From Streptomyces sp. SAI-135 (GTDB lineage Bacteria; Actinomycetota; Actinomycetes; Streptomycetales; Streptomycetaceae), in the NCBI RefSeq assembly GCF_029893805.1, contig NZ_JARXYP010000001.1, positions 124,001-188,000 on the forward strand: a stretch of 64,000 bases of DNA, given 5' to 3'. Shown one piece after another: positions 43,610-54,186 of this stretch. Numbering within the stretch: position 1 is the stretch's first letter; every line of letters begins with the position of its first letter. Both the position numbers and the translations under genes were made by a program. The notes beneath the pieces were generated by a model that was not told the DNA's origin, did not search any database, and was given only the letters and a program-made list of their open reading frames with translations.

Positions 43610-45030
43610 GGTGGAGGAATTATGACCTCGTAGGTGCCGGTCAGTTCGATCTGTGGGAGGCGTCCTTCACCAAGCACGGTGAGCAATTCAATGGGGTTGC
43701 AGCCGATTTGTACACGCTGTTCAACTCCTTCACACTGCGCCCGATGAAGCGATAACTCAAGGGCGACAGTTTCTTGCAGGTACGGAATATCGGCGGCCTG
43801 TTCCAAAAGATGATTGCCGAACGCTGCCGACTCCCGAGCGCCAAATAGTTGCGGAGGAGTGCCTCGCCAGAAAGAGGTGAGTAGATCCCTCAGTCTTTCT
43901 TCTCCACGGCTTAGTAAAACTAGCCTAAATGTGTAACGCATTGCATCAGCCACGGTGCCGGCCCTGGCTTGACCGATCACCTTGCTGATTACTTGAGTTC
44001 CAGGATCGGAGCAAATCCATGCACCCAAGGGATCAGCATCATCTCCATACAGAACAGCCCTTGCAAGGGCCAATTCCCAGTCGCGCGGATTCGGCGGGTT
44101 GTTGTCAGGCATTTTAACCATTGACGATGCATCTAATGCCGTGCATTGAATCCTCGCGGGCATGCGGATCGTTCTATCCTCCCACATTCCACGGATACGC
44201 TCTAGAGTGGTGAGTATATCCGCAATACGGGCCTGTCCGGATGTCAGGTATTCGGGGATAATTTCAAATACTATCGCATGCACGTTGGGGAGCGTCGGGA
44301 TGATATCGGAAGCGAGTTCTAACAGGGCATCCGGCACCGGACCCGAATGGGCATCCATCCAGTAACCATCAACCTCTTGCCCGCCAGCCAAGTGAACTTC
44401 CCATACTCGTTCTAACGGAAGCTCATCCAGGACACCCCAAACGCTTTGCCGCCCGTTCTTTTCATTGCACCAGAGGTTATGCAAATCCACAAGAATTCCA
44501 CAATCGGCCCCTTCTGCAATTGCCGCAAAGAAAGATCCGTCCGAAAGTTCCCTGGGGTGCGGCTGGAGGTAGTTAACGCCAGTCTCGAACGCGAATGGGG
44601 AGGGCAGGATGCCCTGTATGGACCGAATATTCGAAACCGCTACCTCGACGGATTCTGCGCTCTGGATCGGCGGCAGAAGAAATAGAGTGGCGCTTTCGCT
44701 GCCCTCGTTGATTACTCGATTGAAGCTTAGGTGCTCACTACACCAGGGTGACGCCAACCTGCGCACAGTCCTGGCGAATGGGAGCAGTGCCTTTGGGTCT
44801 GGGGGACATGTGCCGCCGATGGGGAAACCTACACCATGCACTAGTTTGCGCTGTGGCATAGACTCCACGAGTCGAATAAAGTCGACCGACGCGCGATAGC
44901 CTGAATCGCCGATAAACCAGGACGTTTGCGGTTCGATCTCCACCACATCGAGGAGTTCGTCGCCTGCCTTGATCAGCGATTCGAGGCCCGGCAAATAAAT
45001 CACACCAACACCAAGATCGGGCAGATTCAC
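43606..45030 (-). CDS. DUF692 (MNIO) oxidase fused to HvfC/BufC-like partner domain
   Basis: A 474-aa protein. Residues about 1-285 form a DUF692 TIM barrel of the multinuclear non-heme iron oxidase group: VVEIEPQTSWFIG, LVHGVGFPIGGTCPP, WCSEHLSFNRVI (S-E-H-L), FETGVNYLQPHP (family E-N/T), ILVDLHNLWCNEKNGR (D-x-x-N-x-x-x-N), VWEVHLAGGQEVDGYWMDAH with iron-ligand His and Asp/His, and VFEIIPEYLTSG. Residues about 310-474 (LLTSFWRGTPPQLFGARESA, IPYLQETVALELSLHRAQCE, CNPIELLTVL) resemble the HvfC/BufC (DUF2063-like) partner that binds the substrate peptide. MNIOs modify Cys/Asp residues of RiPP precursors. GTG start overlaps the upstream stop (GTGA). GC content is clearly below neighbours. Confidence 0.85.
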   Translation of the reverse strand: MNLPDLGVGVIYLPGLESLIKAGDELLDVVEIEPQTSWFIGDSGYRASVDFIRLVESMPQRKLVHGVGFPIGGTCPPDPKALLPFARTVRRLASPWCSEHLSFNRVINEGSESATLFLLPPIQSAESVEVAVSNIRSIQGILPSPFAFETGVNYLQPHPRELSDGSFFAAIAEGADCGILVDLHNLWCNEKNGRQSVWGVLDELPLERVWEVHLAGGQEVDGYWMDAHSGPVPDALLELASDIIPTLPNVHAIVFEIIPEYLTSGQARIADILTTLERIRGMWEDRTIRMPARIQCTALDASSMVKMPDNNPPNPRDWELALARAVLYGDDADPLGAWICSDPGTQVISKVIGQARAGTVADAMRYTFRLVLLSRGEERLRDLLTSFWRGTPPQLFGARESAAFGNHLLEQAADIPYLQETVALELSLHRAQCEGVEQRVQIGCNPIELLTVLGEGRLPQIELTGTYEVIIPPP

Positions 45031-45269
45031 TGCTCCAGCTGCTCTATCTGGTTAATGGTGCGAACATTTAGCCGCTCGTCAACTAGGAACTGGCGAGCCA
45101 CGTCAAATCGTATGTCCCACCCTGAGCAGCAGGCTCGACATCCCAGTTGATCCAGTACTTTCCGTTGCACCTCTTGGATGGCGTCAAGGTCGTGAAAAAC
45201 CTTGACGGGCACGGTCACGTTCACCACGTTTGCGCGCAGCTCCGGACGTGCGGCGTCAAACTCGCTCAT
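45027..45269 (-). CDS. 80-aa CxxCC protein, candidate MNIO substrate or partner
   Basis: ATG 45269; MSEFDAARPELRANVVNVTV then PVKVFHDLDAIQEVQRKVLD, QLGCRACCSGWDIRFDVARQ and a hydrophilic tail ending IEQLEQ. Three Cys cluster as C-x-x-C-C near residue 43-47, next to Ser-Gly-Trp-Asp. It is translationally coupled to the MNIO gene by a GTGA overlap, the usual arrangement of precursor and modifying enzyme. The N-terminal half could be a leader and the Cys region the modified core; however its ordered look may mean a small partner protein instead. No known family recognised. Confidence 0.7.
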   Translation of the reverse strand: MSEFDAARPELRANVVNVTVPVKVFHDLDAIQEVQRKVLDQLGCRACCSGWDIRFDVARQFLVDERLNVRTINQIEQLEQ

Positions 45270-45756
45270 CTCGTGGAGTCCCCACTTCTTTGGGTGATGA
45301 TAAGAGGAGCTTGCGACGGTAGATGGGTTGGGTCAATCGGCTAGGTAAATCCAAGTGGACTGAATCTTCTACGCCAATCTCTCTGGCCGACGTCATGACA
45401 TGCGCTGATTATGAGTTGCTGGCTGTCGCTCCGAGCGTGGTGGGATCAGGCTCGTCGCTGCCGCGGCCGAAGTCCGAGAGGGCACGGTCTCACGCGGAGC
45501 GGCTGAACTGAAGTCGGATCAGGCTCTGCCGTCATCCTGGTGGGGGACGCAAGAAGGCTGCGAAATACCGGCGCGGGGTTTTCAACGACGAGATGCTGAC
45601 ACGCTGCAAGCATCCCGGACGAGCAACCCGCAACCGGTCTCCGCGCTGCGTGCGCGTGACACCGACCTGGCGCCGAGCCTGTTCGCCGCGCACCGGCGGC
45701 ACGCCGTGGAGGTGCTCACCGGGGTGGGAGGGGAGAGCTTCACCGGCGGTGGCGCG
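45270..45756. other. Intergenic, promoter of the MNIO pair; otherwise nothing recognised
   Basis: The 45270-45400 part keeps the lower GC of the island and presumably holds its promoter. From about 45410 base composition returns to normal. No gene or repeat was recognised; the edge of the horizontally acquired segment lies here. Confidence 0.4.
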
Positions 45757-46137
45757 TCAGTCGCCGCTGGTGACCGGCTCGGTGTCGGCGTCGAGCGCGT
45801 CGAGCACCGCGTCGCCGTTCGCCCTCGCCCACTCGGTGAGCTGGTGGATCGGGTCGAGCAGTGTCGCTCCGAGCGGGGTGAGCTCGTACTCGACGCGGGG
45901 CGGCGCCTCGGCGTAGGCGTGGCGGCAGATCAGCCCGTGGGACTCGAGCCGTCGGAGGGTCTGGGTGAGCATCTTGCGGGAGATGCCGCCGATCATCTCG
46001 GCCAGATCACCATGGCGCACCGGGCCCTCGCTGAGGCCGTAGAGCACGACCGCCGTCCACTTGTCGGCGATGAGCTCGACCGTCAGACGGGCCGGGCAGT
46101 CGGCAAGAAACAATTCACCAGGACCGATACCGCTCAT
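45757..46137 (-). CDS. HxlR-family transcriptional regulator
   Basis: The ATG at 46137 gives MSGIGPGELFLADCPARLTV, 126 aa. HxlR motifs: LIADKWTAVVLYGLSEGPVR, the recognition region DLAEMIGGISRKMLTQTLRR LESHGLI, and the wing with YAEAPPRVEYELTPLGATLL. The conserved Cys near residue 14 (ADCPAR) is where HxlR redox or aldehyde sensors carry a reactive thiol. Divergent from the oxidoreductase at 46241, which it probably controls through the palindrome at 46171. Confidence 0.88.
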   Translation of the reverse strand: MSGIGPGELFLADCPARLTVELIADKWTAVVLYGLSEGPVRHGDLAEMIGGISRKMLTQTLRRLESHGLICRHAYAEAPPRVEYELTPLGATLLDPIHQLTEWARANGDAVLDALDADTEPVTSGD

Positions 46138-46170
46138 GGCCCCACGGTACGCGCGCCCCTTCACCGCGCT

Positions 46171-46182
46171 ACAGGTACCTGT
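46171..46182. promoter_or_regulatory. Candidate HxlR operator
   Basis: ACAGGTACCTGT is a perfect 12-bp palindrome between the divergent HxlR and oxidoreductase genes. AGGTACCTGTCGGTTCCTA (46173-46191) also forms a direct repeat. The decayed duplicate keeps the matching AGGTACCTATTGGGTCCTG at 14582-14600, so the element is conserved. Confidence 0.55.
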
Positions 46183-46240
46183 CGGTTCCTATCGAAAATC
46201 TAGCCTGGGTGCTCTCCCCCATCACACAGCCAGGAGAGTC

Positions 46241-47170
46241 ATGCGAGTCATCACCCAGCACACGCTCGGCGGTCCCGAGGTGCTCACCATCGAGGACGCG
46301 CCCGAGCCCCGTCCTCTCCCGACCGAGGTGCTCGTCCGCGTCAAGGCGATCGGGCTGAACCCGGTGGAGGCGCGCCTGCGCGCCGGCGAGTTCCCGCTGA
46401 TCGGCAAGCCGCCGTTCATCCTCGGCTGGGACATCAGCGGCGTGGTCGAGGACGCCCCGCAGACGTGGCGGTTCCGGCCCGGCGACGAGGTGTTCGGGAT
46501 GCCCTTGTTCCCGCGCGTGGCGAAGGGGTACGCCGAACTCGTCGCGTCACCCGCCCTGCACCTGGTACACAAGCCGGCCTCACTCACGCACGTCGAGGCG
46601 TCCGCGCTGCCGATCGTCGGACTGACGGCCTGGCAGGGGCTCGTCGACCTCGCCGGCGTCAGCAAGGGCGATCGCGTCCTGGTCCACGGCGGTGGCGGCG
46701 GGGTCGGCCACGTCGCGATCCAGATCGCGAAGGCCCTTGGCGCGTATGTGATCACGACCGCCAGCGGGAGCAAGCGGGAGTTCGTCGAGGGCTTCGGCGC
46801 CGATGAAGTGATCGACTACACGGCCGTCGACTTCACCGACGCCGTCGGTGACATCGACGTCGTGCTCGACACGATCGGCGGCGACACCGTCGAGCGGTCC
46901 CTTGGAGTGCTCCGCCCTGGCGGCCACCTGGTGACGGCAACCGCCGAGGATGACCCGGAGCTCATCGCCAAGTACAAGGCGGCAGGCATGCGGTTCAGCG
47001 GTATCGCGGTCGACCCCGACCCTGTCGCGCTGCGCGGCCTCGTCGGCCTCGTCGAACAGGGAAAGCTCCGGGTCCACGTGCAGGAGACGTTCCCCTTCGA
47101 GGGTGTCGCCGACGCGCACCGGCTGCTCGACGCCGGTCACCTCCAGGGCAAGCTCGTCCTCACCCTCTGA
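46241..47170 (+). CDS. MDR-family quinone/zinc-type oxidoreductase
   Basis: ATG 46241 follows CAGGAGAG; 309 aa, typical of QOR-like MDR proteins. MRVITQHTLGGPEVLTIEDA opens the GroES-like domain, RVKAIGLNPVEARLRAGEFP and FRPGDEVFGMPLFPRVAKGY follow. The NADPH motif is VLVHGGGGGVGHVAIQIAKA (family GAAGGVG) with ALGAYVITTASGSKREFVEG after it. No structural-zinc Cys cluster is present. Probably reduces quinones or enals with NADPH in stress defence, induced through HxlR. Paralogue of the pseudogene at 14649. Confidence 0.9.
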   Translation: MRVITQHTLGGPEVLTIEDAPEPRPLPTEVLVRVKAIGLNPVEARLRAGEFPLIGKPPFILGWDISGVVEDAPQTWRFRPGDEVFGMPLFPRVAKGYAELVASPALHLVHKPASLTHVEASALPIVGLTAWQGLVDLAGVSKGDRVLVHGGGGGVGHVAIQIAKALGAYVITTASGSKREFVEGFGADEVIDYTAVDFTDAVGDIDVVLDTIGGDTVERSLGVLRPGGHLVTATAEDDPELIAKYKAAGMRFSGIAVDPDPVALRGLVGLVEQGKLRVHVQETFPFEGVADAHRLLDAGHLQGKLVLTL

Positions 47171-47202
47171 ACCAAATCATCATAGAACCCAATAAATCAA
47201 CC

Positions 47203-47237
47203 GGTTCAAAACCTTCCGATTCAAAACCATTTGAATC
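47203..47237. promoter_or_regulatory. AT-rich palindromes upstream of acyl-CoA ligase operon
   Basis: GATTCAAAACCATTTGAATC (47218-47237) is a perfect palindrome with 8-bp arms and 4-bp spacer, 55 bp before the ligase start. GGTTCAAAACC (47203-47213) upstream repeats the TTCAAAACC part. The sequence is far more AT-rich than its surroundings, so it is a likely operator for an unlinked or distant regulator, not a terminator. Confidence 0.5.
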
Positions 47238-47291
47238 TACTCGAACGGTAGAGCCACGTGAGAGCGCACAGCACTCATCGAAGGAATCAGC

Positions 47292-48968
47292 ATGGCCATC
47301 ACTCAAGAGGACACGCTCCTCACCCCCGAGTTGATCGAGCGGTACACCAGCGCCGGATACTGGTCGGACACGACCCTCGCGGACGTCTTCAGGCGCAATG
47401 CGCAGGAGTTCCCGGACAAGGTCGCCTACATCGACGGGCGTTCCGAGGTCACGTGGGGTGCGCTGTGGCAGATCAGCGGCGAGGTGGCGTCCGGCCTGGC
47501 ACGCCGCGGGGTCGAGCGCGGCGACGTCGTCGCGGTTCAGCTCCCGAACCGCATCGAGTTCGTCCATGTGCTGGCCGCCGTCGTCCGACTGGGTGCGGTG
47601 ATCTGTCAGTATCCGCCGGACTATCGCGCGCGTGAGATCGAGTTCATCCTCGGCTTCTCCGAGGCGCATACCGTGGTGATGGCGGACCGGTGGCGGGACT
47701 TCGACTACACCGCCATGATCGACGGCATCCGGGGCGATCTCCCCCGCCTGGTCAACACCGTCGCCGTCCCCATGGGGGACACCCCGGCCGAGCTCGACGG
47801 CGACCGGTGGATCACGCTCGACCAGCTGCGCGCGGACCCGGACCCGCACGACCTCGCGCCGGACCGGCCCAGCGGCGCGAACGACGTCATGCGCATCTCC
47901 TTCACCTCCGGCACGACCGGGGAGCCCAAGGCGGTGATACACACCGCGAACACCACGTTGTTCACCATCCAGAAGGAGATCGAAGAGCGGGGCGTGAACG
48001 GTGACTTCACTCTTCTCGTGCTCTTGCCCGTCGGTCTGAACGCCGGCTTCTTCGCGCTGCTCGAAGCCGCTCTCGCGGGGTGCCGCATCGTCCTGATGGA
48101 GAAATTCCGTCCGGCGGCCCTGCTGGATCTGGTGGAGCGGTACCAGGTGAACAGCTTCATCGCCGCACCGACCGCGCTCATCGCCATTTTGAACGAGGAA
48201 AGCCTCGACAGCAGGGATCTCTCGTCCTTGAGGGTGGTTGAAACCGGCGGGTCGTCGACGCCCACGGAGGTGCTCCGGGCGGCGAACGAGCGGCTCGGGT
48301 GCCCGGTGGTCGACCTGTACGGCATGCTCGAATCCGGCATTACCGCGTGCACCTCGCCGGACGAGCCGTATCAGGAATGGGTCGGCACGGTGGGCCGGCC
48401 GTATCCCTGGATGCAGGTGCGCGTCCTTGACTCGGACGACCAGGACGTGCCCGTCGGCACCGAGGGAGAGATCGTCAAGAGCGGTCCCGCGATCACGGTG
48501 GGCTATTACCGCAACCCGGCCAAGAACCAGGAGAGCTGGACCGCGGACGGATGGTTCCGGTCCGGGGACCGCGGCTGCTTCGGCGTCGACGGCAGGCTCA
48601 CCATCTCGGGCCGGTCCAAGGACATGATCATCCACGGCGGCGCCAACATCTGGCCCCGCGAGCTGGAGGAAGTGCTGACCAAGCACCCGGACGTCGTCGA
48701 GGTCGCGGTGATCGGCATCCACAACGACTACTTCGGCGAGAACGTGTGCGCCTGCCTCGTGCCGCGCCCCGGTACCAGTCCCACGATGGATGACGTCATC
48801 TCGTTCATGCAGAACTCCGTCGCCAAGTACAAACTGCCCCAGCACGTCGAGCTGTTCGAGTCCTTCCCGCTCGGTCCGACAGGCAAGGTGCTCAAGCGTG
48901 AGCTCGCCGAAGAGGCCGAAAGGCGCCGTAAGGCGGCCGCCGCCGCGTCCGACGCCGCGGCGGGATGA
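47292..48968 (+). CDS. AMP-dependent acyl-CoA ligase
   Basis: ATG 47292 follows GAAGGAATC; 558 aa. ANL motifs: ISFTSGTTGEPKAVIHTANT (P-loop, residue about 205), VVDLYGMLESGITACTSPDE (A5, with Met in place of the usual Thr-Glu pair of YGxTE), GWFRSGDRGCFGVDGRLTIS (A7), GRSKDMIIHGGANIWPRELE (A8) and catalytic Lys in GPTGKVLKREL. Resembles cyclohexanecarboxylate/2,3-dihydroxybenzoate-AMP-ligase-like enzymes. Ala/Lys-rich C-terminal tail. First of three genes with an amidohydrolase and an SDR; it likely activates an aromatic or alicyclic acid. Confidence 0.9.
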   Translation: MAITQEDTLLTPELIERYTSAGYWSDTTLADVFRRNAQEFPDKVAYIDGRSEVTWGALWQISGEVASGLARRGVERGDVVAVQLPNRIEFVHVLAAVVRLGAVICQYPPDYRAREIEFILGFSEAHTVVMADRWRDFDYTAMIDGIRGDLPRLVNTVAVPMGDTPAELDGDRWITLDQLRADPDPHDLAPDRPSGANDVMRISFTSGTTGEPKAVIHTANTTLFTIQKEIEERGVNGDFTLLVLLPVGLNAGFFALLEAALAGCRIVLMEKFRPAALLDLVERYQVNSFIAAPTALIAILNEESLDSRDLSSLRVVETGGSSTPTEVLRAANERLGCPVVDLYGMLESGITACTSPDEPYQEWVGTVGRPYPWMQVRVLDSDDQDVPVGTEGEIVKSGPAITVGYYRNPAKNQESWTADGWFRSGDRGCFGVDGRLTISGRSKDMIIHGGANIWPRELEEVLTKHPDVVEVAVIGIHNDYFGENVCACLVPRPGTSPTMDDVISFMQNSVAKYKLPQHVELFESFPLGPTGKVLKRELAEEAERRRKAAAAASDAAAG

Positions 48969-49113
48969 GCACCGGGACGCCACCGTCGGCGCGATGGGGA
49001 CCGACGCCGCCAATTCCGGACGCGTCGATCCACTGTCGTACCGCCGCCGCGGGGCCTGAGCGCAGAAGAACCTCACCGCACTACCCGGCACAGCACGAAA
49101 AGAGGTGCTCCAC

Positions 49114-50001
49114 GTGAGCGCATCATCACCCCGACTTCTGGATTTCCATTCCCATTGGGGCACCGAACAAGGGTGGAAGGGCTCCCCCTTCGAGACTCAG
49201 GCGGCTCGGGACGCACTGCGCAGCTATTTCAAGTGGGACATGAAATTCGTCAGCGAAGAAGAGCAGGCGGCACAGTTCCGCCGAGCGAACGCCCGGGTGA
49301 TGCTCGACTTCGCGTACACCTACAAGATGGACGTCGGCGCGGTACGCGAGCAGCATGACTACGCCTTCGAATTCGCCCGCAACCAGCCCGACGTCGTCCT
49401 CGGCAACTGGATCGGCATCGACCCGTCGAAGCCGGAGCACGTCAAGGAGTTCGAGCGCTGTCTCAGTGACGGGCCGGGGCTGGTCGGACTCTCGCTGCAC
49501 CCGTTCTCCCCCGACGCCGGCCTGCCTGACGAGCCGGCGTGGGAGAAGGTGCTGAACCTGTGCGTCGAAGCCAAGCGTCCGGTCCTGATGCTCGTGGGGA
49601 TGACCGGACTCGGCGCCGGCACACGCGGCGGCATGGGCATCACCCTGGATTCCTACCATCCGCGTTATGTCGACCGCGTCGCGGCCAGGTATCCCGACCT
49701 GAACGTGATCGCGGCCCGGGTGGCCTGGCCGTGGCAGTCGGAGATGATCGCCGTCGCCCTGCACAAGGCGAACGTCTTCATGGAACTGCACGGCTGGTCC
49801 CCGCGCTACTACCCCGACGAACTCAAGCGTGAGATCGGCAAGCGGCTGCGCAAGAGAGTGTTCTTCGGAGCTGACTACCCGATGCTCAGCCACGGGCACC
49901 TCGCGGACGAATGGCGTGAGCTGGGCTTCGCACCGGACGTCCTCGACGACGTCTTCCACCGCAACGCCGAAGCGTTCCTCGCCTCGATCGGAGTCGACTG
50001 A
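49114..50001 (+). CDS. Amidohydrolase 2-family protein (decarboxylase/hydrolase TIM barrel)
   Basis: GTG 49114 follows AAAGAGG with good spacing; the GTG at 49105 falls in that site. The 295-aa protein has LLDFHSHWGTEQGWKG (metal-binding H-x-H of the N-terminal strand), ANARVMLDFAYTYKMDVGAV, GLSLHPFSPDAG with a conserved His near residue 130, and RVFFGADYPMLSHGHLADEW with the D-Y/F-P metal-ligand Asp of ACMSD/gamma-resorcylate-decarboxylase-like enzymes. Suggests nonoxidative decarboxylation or ring hydrolysis of a carboxylic acid. Stop overlaps the SDR start. Confidence 0.85.
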   Translation: MSASSPRLLDFHSHWGTEQGWKGSPFETQAARDALRSYFKWDMKFVSEEEQAAQFRRANARVMLDFAYTYKMDVGAVREQHDYAFEFARNQPDVVLGNWIGIDPSKPEHVKEFERCLSDGPGLVGLSLHPFSPDAGLPDEPAWEKVLNLCVEAKRPVLMLVGMTGLGAGTRGGMGITLDSYHPRYVDRVAARYPDLNVIAARVAWPWQSEMIAVALHKANVFMELHGWSPRYYPDELKREIGKRLRKRVFFGADYPMLSHGHLADEWRELGFAPDVLDDVFHRNAEAFLASIGVD

Positions 50002-50813
50002 TGGATCTTCAACTGACCGGGAAGGTCGCCATCGTCGGCGGCGGCAGCGAAGGCCTCGGCTACGCGATCGCCGATCGCCTGTTGCAGGAAGGCGCCTCGG
50101 TGACGATCTTCGCGAGGCGCGAGGAGAAGACGGCCGCCGCCGCCAAGCGGCTCGCCGAACAGCACGGCGACGCACGGATCTTCGCCCTGGCCGCCGACTG
50201 CTCGGACGCCACCGACCTCGACCGGGTCACGGCCGAGACCGCCGAGCGGTTCGGGCCGGCCGTGCACGTGCTGGTCACCAACGACGGGGGCCCGCCGATC
50301 CGCCCCATCGCACAGCTCACCGACGACGTGTGGATGACGGCCCTGCAACGGCACTTCTTCTACGTCGTCAGGTCGGTGCGGGCCACCCTTCCGTACATGA
50401 CGAGCGACGGCGGAAGCATCCTCAACGTCGTGTCCGGCGTGACCCAGCGTCCGGCGGCGGGCATGGCCGCCCCCGTGGCCGTGTGGTCAGCAGTGATCGG
50501 CTACGCACAGACGCTGGCGCTCGAGATCGCGCAGCACGACATCAACGTCAACACACTATTGACCGGTTATTTCGACACCCCACTGATGAACAAGACGTTC
50601 GCCCGGCAGCCGGGGCTGTCCAAGGACACCCTGGGGCAGACGGTCCCGCTGGGCCGTATCGGCGAACCGCGTGAATTCGCCGACCTGGTGAGTGCGCTCG
50701 TCTCACCCAACATGCGGTTCGTGACCGGCACGGTCGTCCCGGTCGACGGCGGATCCAGCGTCGGAACCGGCTTCGGCTCGCCGACCACGCCGGCAGGCAA
50801 GGCCACAGCCTGA
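50001..50813 (+). CDS. SDR-family protein lacking the usual catalytic Tyr-Lys
   Basis: ATG 50001 overlaps the amidohydrolase stop; 270 aa. The Rossmann motif reads VAIVGGGSEGLGYAIADRLL (TGxxxGxG variant) and VHVLVTNDGGPPIRPIAQLT replaces the NNAG motif with TNDGG. The segment MAAPVAVWSAVIGYAQTLAL stands where YxxxK is expected: by alignment to the end of the helix the Tyr is Pro and the Lys is Trp. DINVNTLLTGYFDTPLMNKT is the usual loop after strand 6. It may be a non-reductive member or use other residues. Third gene of the ligase operon. Confidence 0.82.
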   Translation: MDLQLTGKVAIVGGGSEGLGYAIADRLLQEGASVTIFARREEKTAAAAKRLAEQHGDARIFALAADCSDATDLDRVTAETAERFGPAVHVLVTNDGGPPIRPIAQLTDDVWMTALQRHFFYVVRSVRATLPYMTSDGGSILNVVSGVTQRPAAGMAAPVAVWSAVIGYAQTLALEIAQHDINVNTLLTGYFDTPLMNKTFARQPGLSKDTLGQTVPLGRIGEPREFADLVSALVSPNMRFVTGTVVPVDGGSSVGTGFGSPTTPAGKATA

Positions 50814-50861
50814 GGCAGGGCCCGGGAGGCAAACCTCGACCTGAGACCCGATCAGTACGGC

Positions 50862-50907
50862 GCAGGCGTCGGGGCGGGGAGTCTGTACTCCCCGCCCCGA
50901 CGCCTGC
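50862..50907. terminator. Bidirectional hairpin terminator between SDR and xdhC
   Basis: A perfect 21-bp GC-rich stem (50862-50882 paired with 50887-50907) closes a 4-nt loop CTGT. It sits between the convergent genes ending at 50813 and 50958. No T-tract follows on either side, as is usual in Streptomyces. Confidence 0.8.
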
Positions 50908-50957
50908 TCTGTCATCCGGCGCGCACCTCGAAACGACGCCCTCGATGACGATCCGGC

Positions 50958-51768
50958 TCAGGCCCTTTCCCGACTGAACGCGCGCAGCAGGTCAGCCGCC
51001 ACGCTCACGGCAATGGTCGCCGGTTCCTTGCCCGCGATGTCAGCTATGCCGATCGGGGTCTTGATGCGGTCGATCACCGCCTCCTCATGACCGCCCTCTG
51101 TGGACAAGCGCTTGCGGAAGCGCGCCCACTTGGCCGCTGACCCGATCAGTCCGATGGATCCGAGATGCGGAGTGCGCAGCGCGGCATCGCACAGCGCCGC
51201 ATCCTCTGCATGATCATGAGTCATGATCAGCACGTGGGCACCGCGCGGCAGGTCCACGAGCACTTCCTCGGGCAGCAACGGCGTGTGCCGCACATGGACT
51301 TGCGCCACCGCGTCCGCCAGCGCGCCGAGCCGCTCGACGGCGAGCATGTCGGAGCGGGTGTCGATCAGGTAGAGGTCGAGATCGTGGCGTGCCAAGATGC
51401 GCGCCAGTTCCAGGCCGACATGGCCGAGCCCGAAGATGGCTACTGCCTGCACGACCGGCAATGGTTCCAGGAGGATCGCGACCGTGCCGCCGCAGCACTG
51501 CACGCCATGGCGGTTCACCACCTTGTCGTTCAGGGCGAAGTCGATCAGATCAGGTTCCGGTGTGGACGCAGCCATCAGTTCTCGGGCCCGGTCGATGGCG
51601 ACGGCTTCGACGTTGCCCCCGCCTATGGAGCCCCAGGTCTGGCTCTGCCCCACCACGAGCTTCGCGCCGGCGTCGCGGGGAGCGTGTCCGCGCACAGTCG
51701 CCACGGTCACGAGCACGCCGGGTTCCCGGCGTGCTCGCAGCCGGGCGACCGCGGCGACCCACGCCATG

Positions 51769-51776
<8 letters not shown>
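50958..51776 (-). CDS. xdhC: XdhC-family molybdenum cofactor insertion/sulfuration protein
   Basis: A 272-aa protein with both XdhC halves: N-terminal VLVTVATVRGHAPRDAGAKL, VGQSQTWGSIGGGNVEAVAI and a Cys-Cys segment NRHGVQCCGGTVAILLEPLP (conserved HGVqCCGG), and a C-terminal Rossmann part VVQAVAIFGLGHVGLELARI with HVLIMTHDHAEDAALCDAAL and IGLIGSAAKWARFRKRL. XdhC binds Moco, protects its sulfurated form and inserts it into xanthine dehydrogenase. Start at 51776 lies inside the end of xdhB (8-nt overlap). Confidence 0.92.

Positions 51777-54182
<2,406 letters not shown>

Positions 54183-54186
<4 letters not shown>

Noticed and set aside
47160..49163. 667-codon minus-strand frame opposite the acyl-CoA ligase
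   Set aside because: No family motif; the plus strand has all ANL motifs.
50862..50907. Operator instead of terminator for the 21-bp inverted repeat
   Set aside because: It lies between two convergent gene ends, where a terminator is expected and no promoter is needed.
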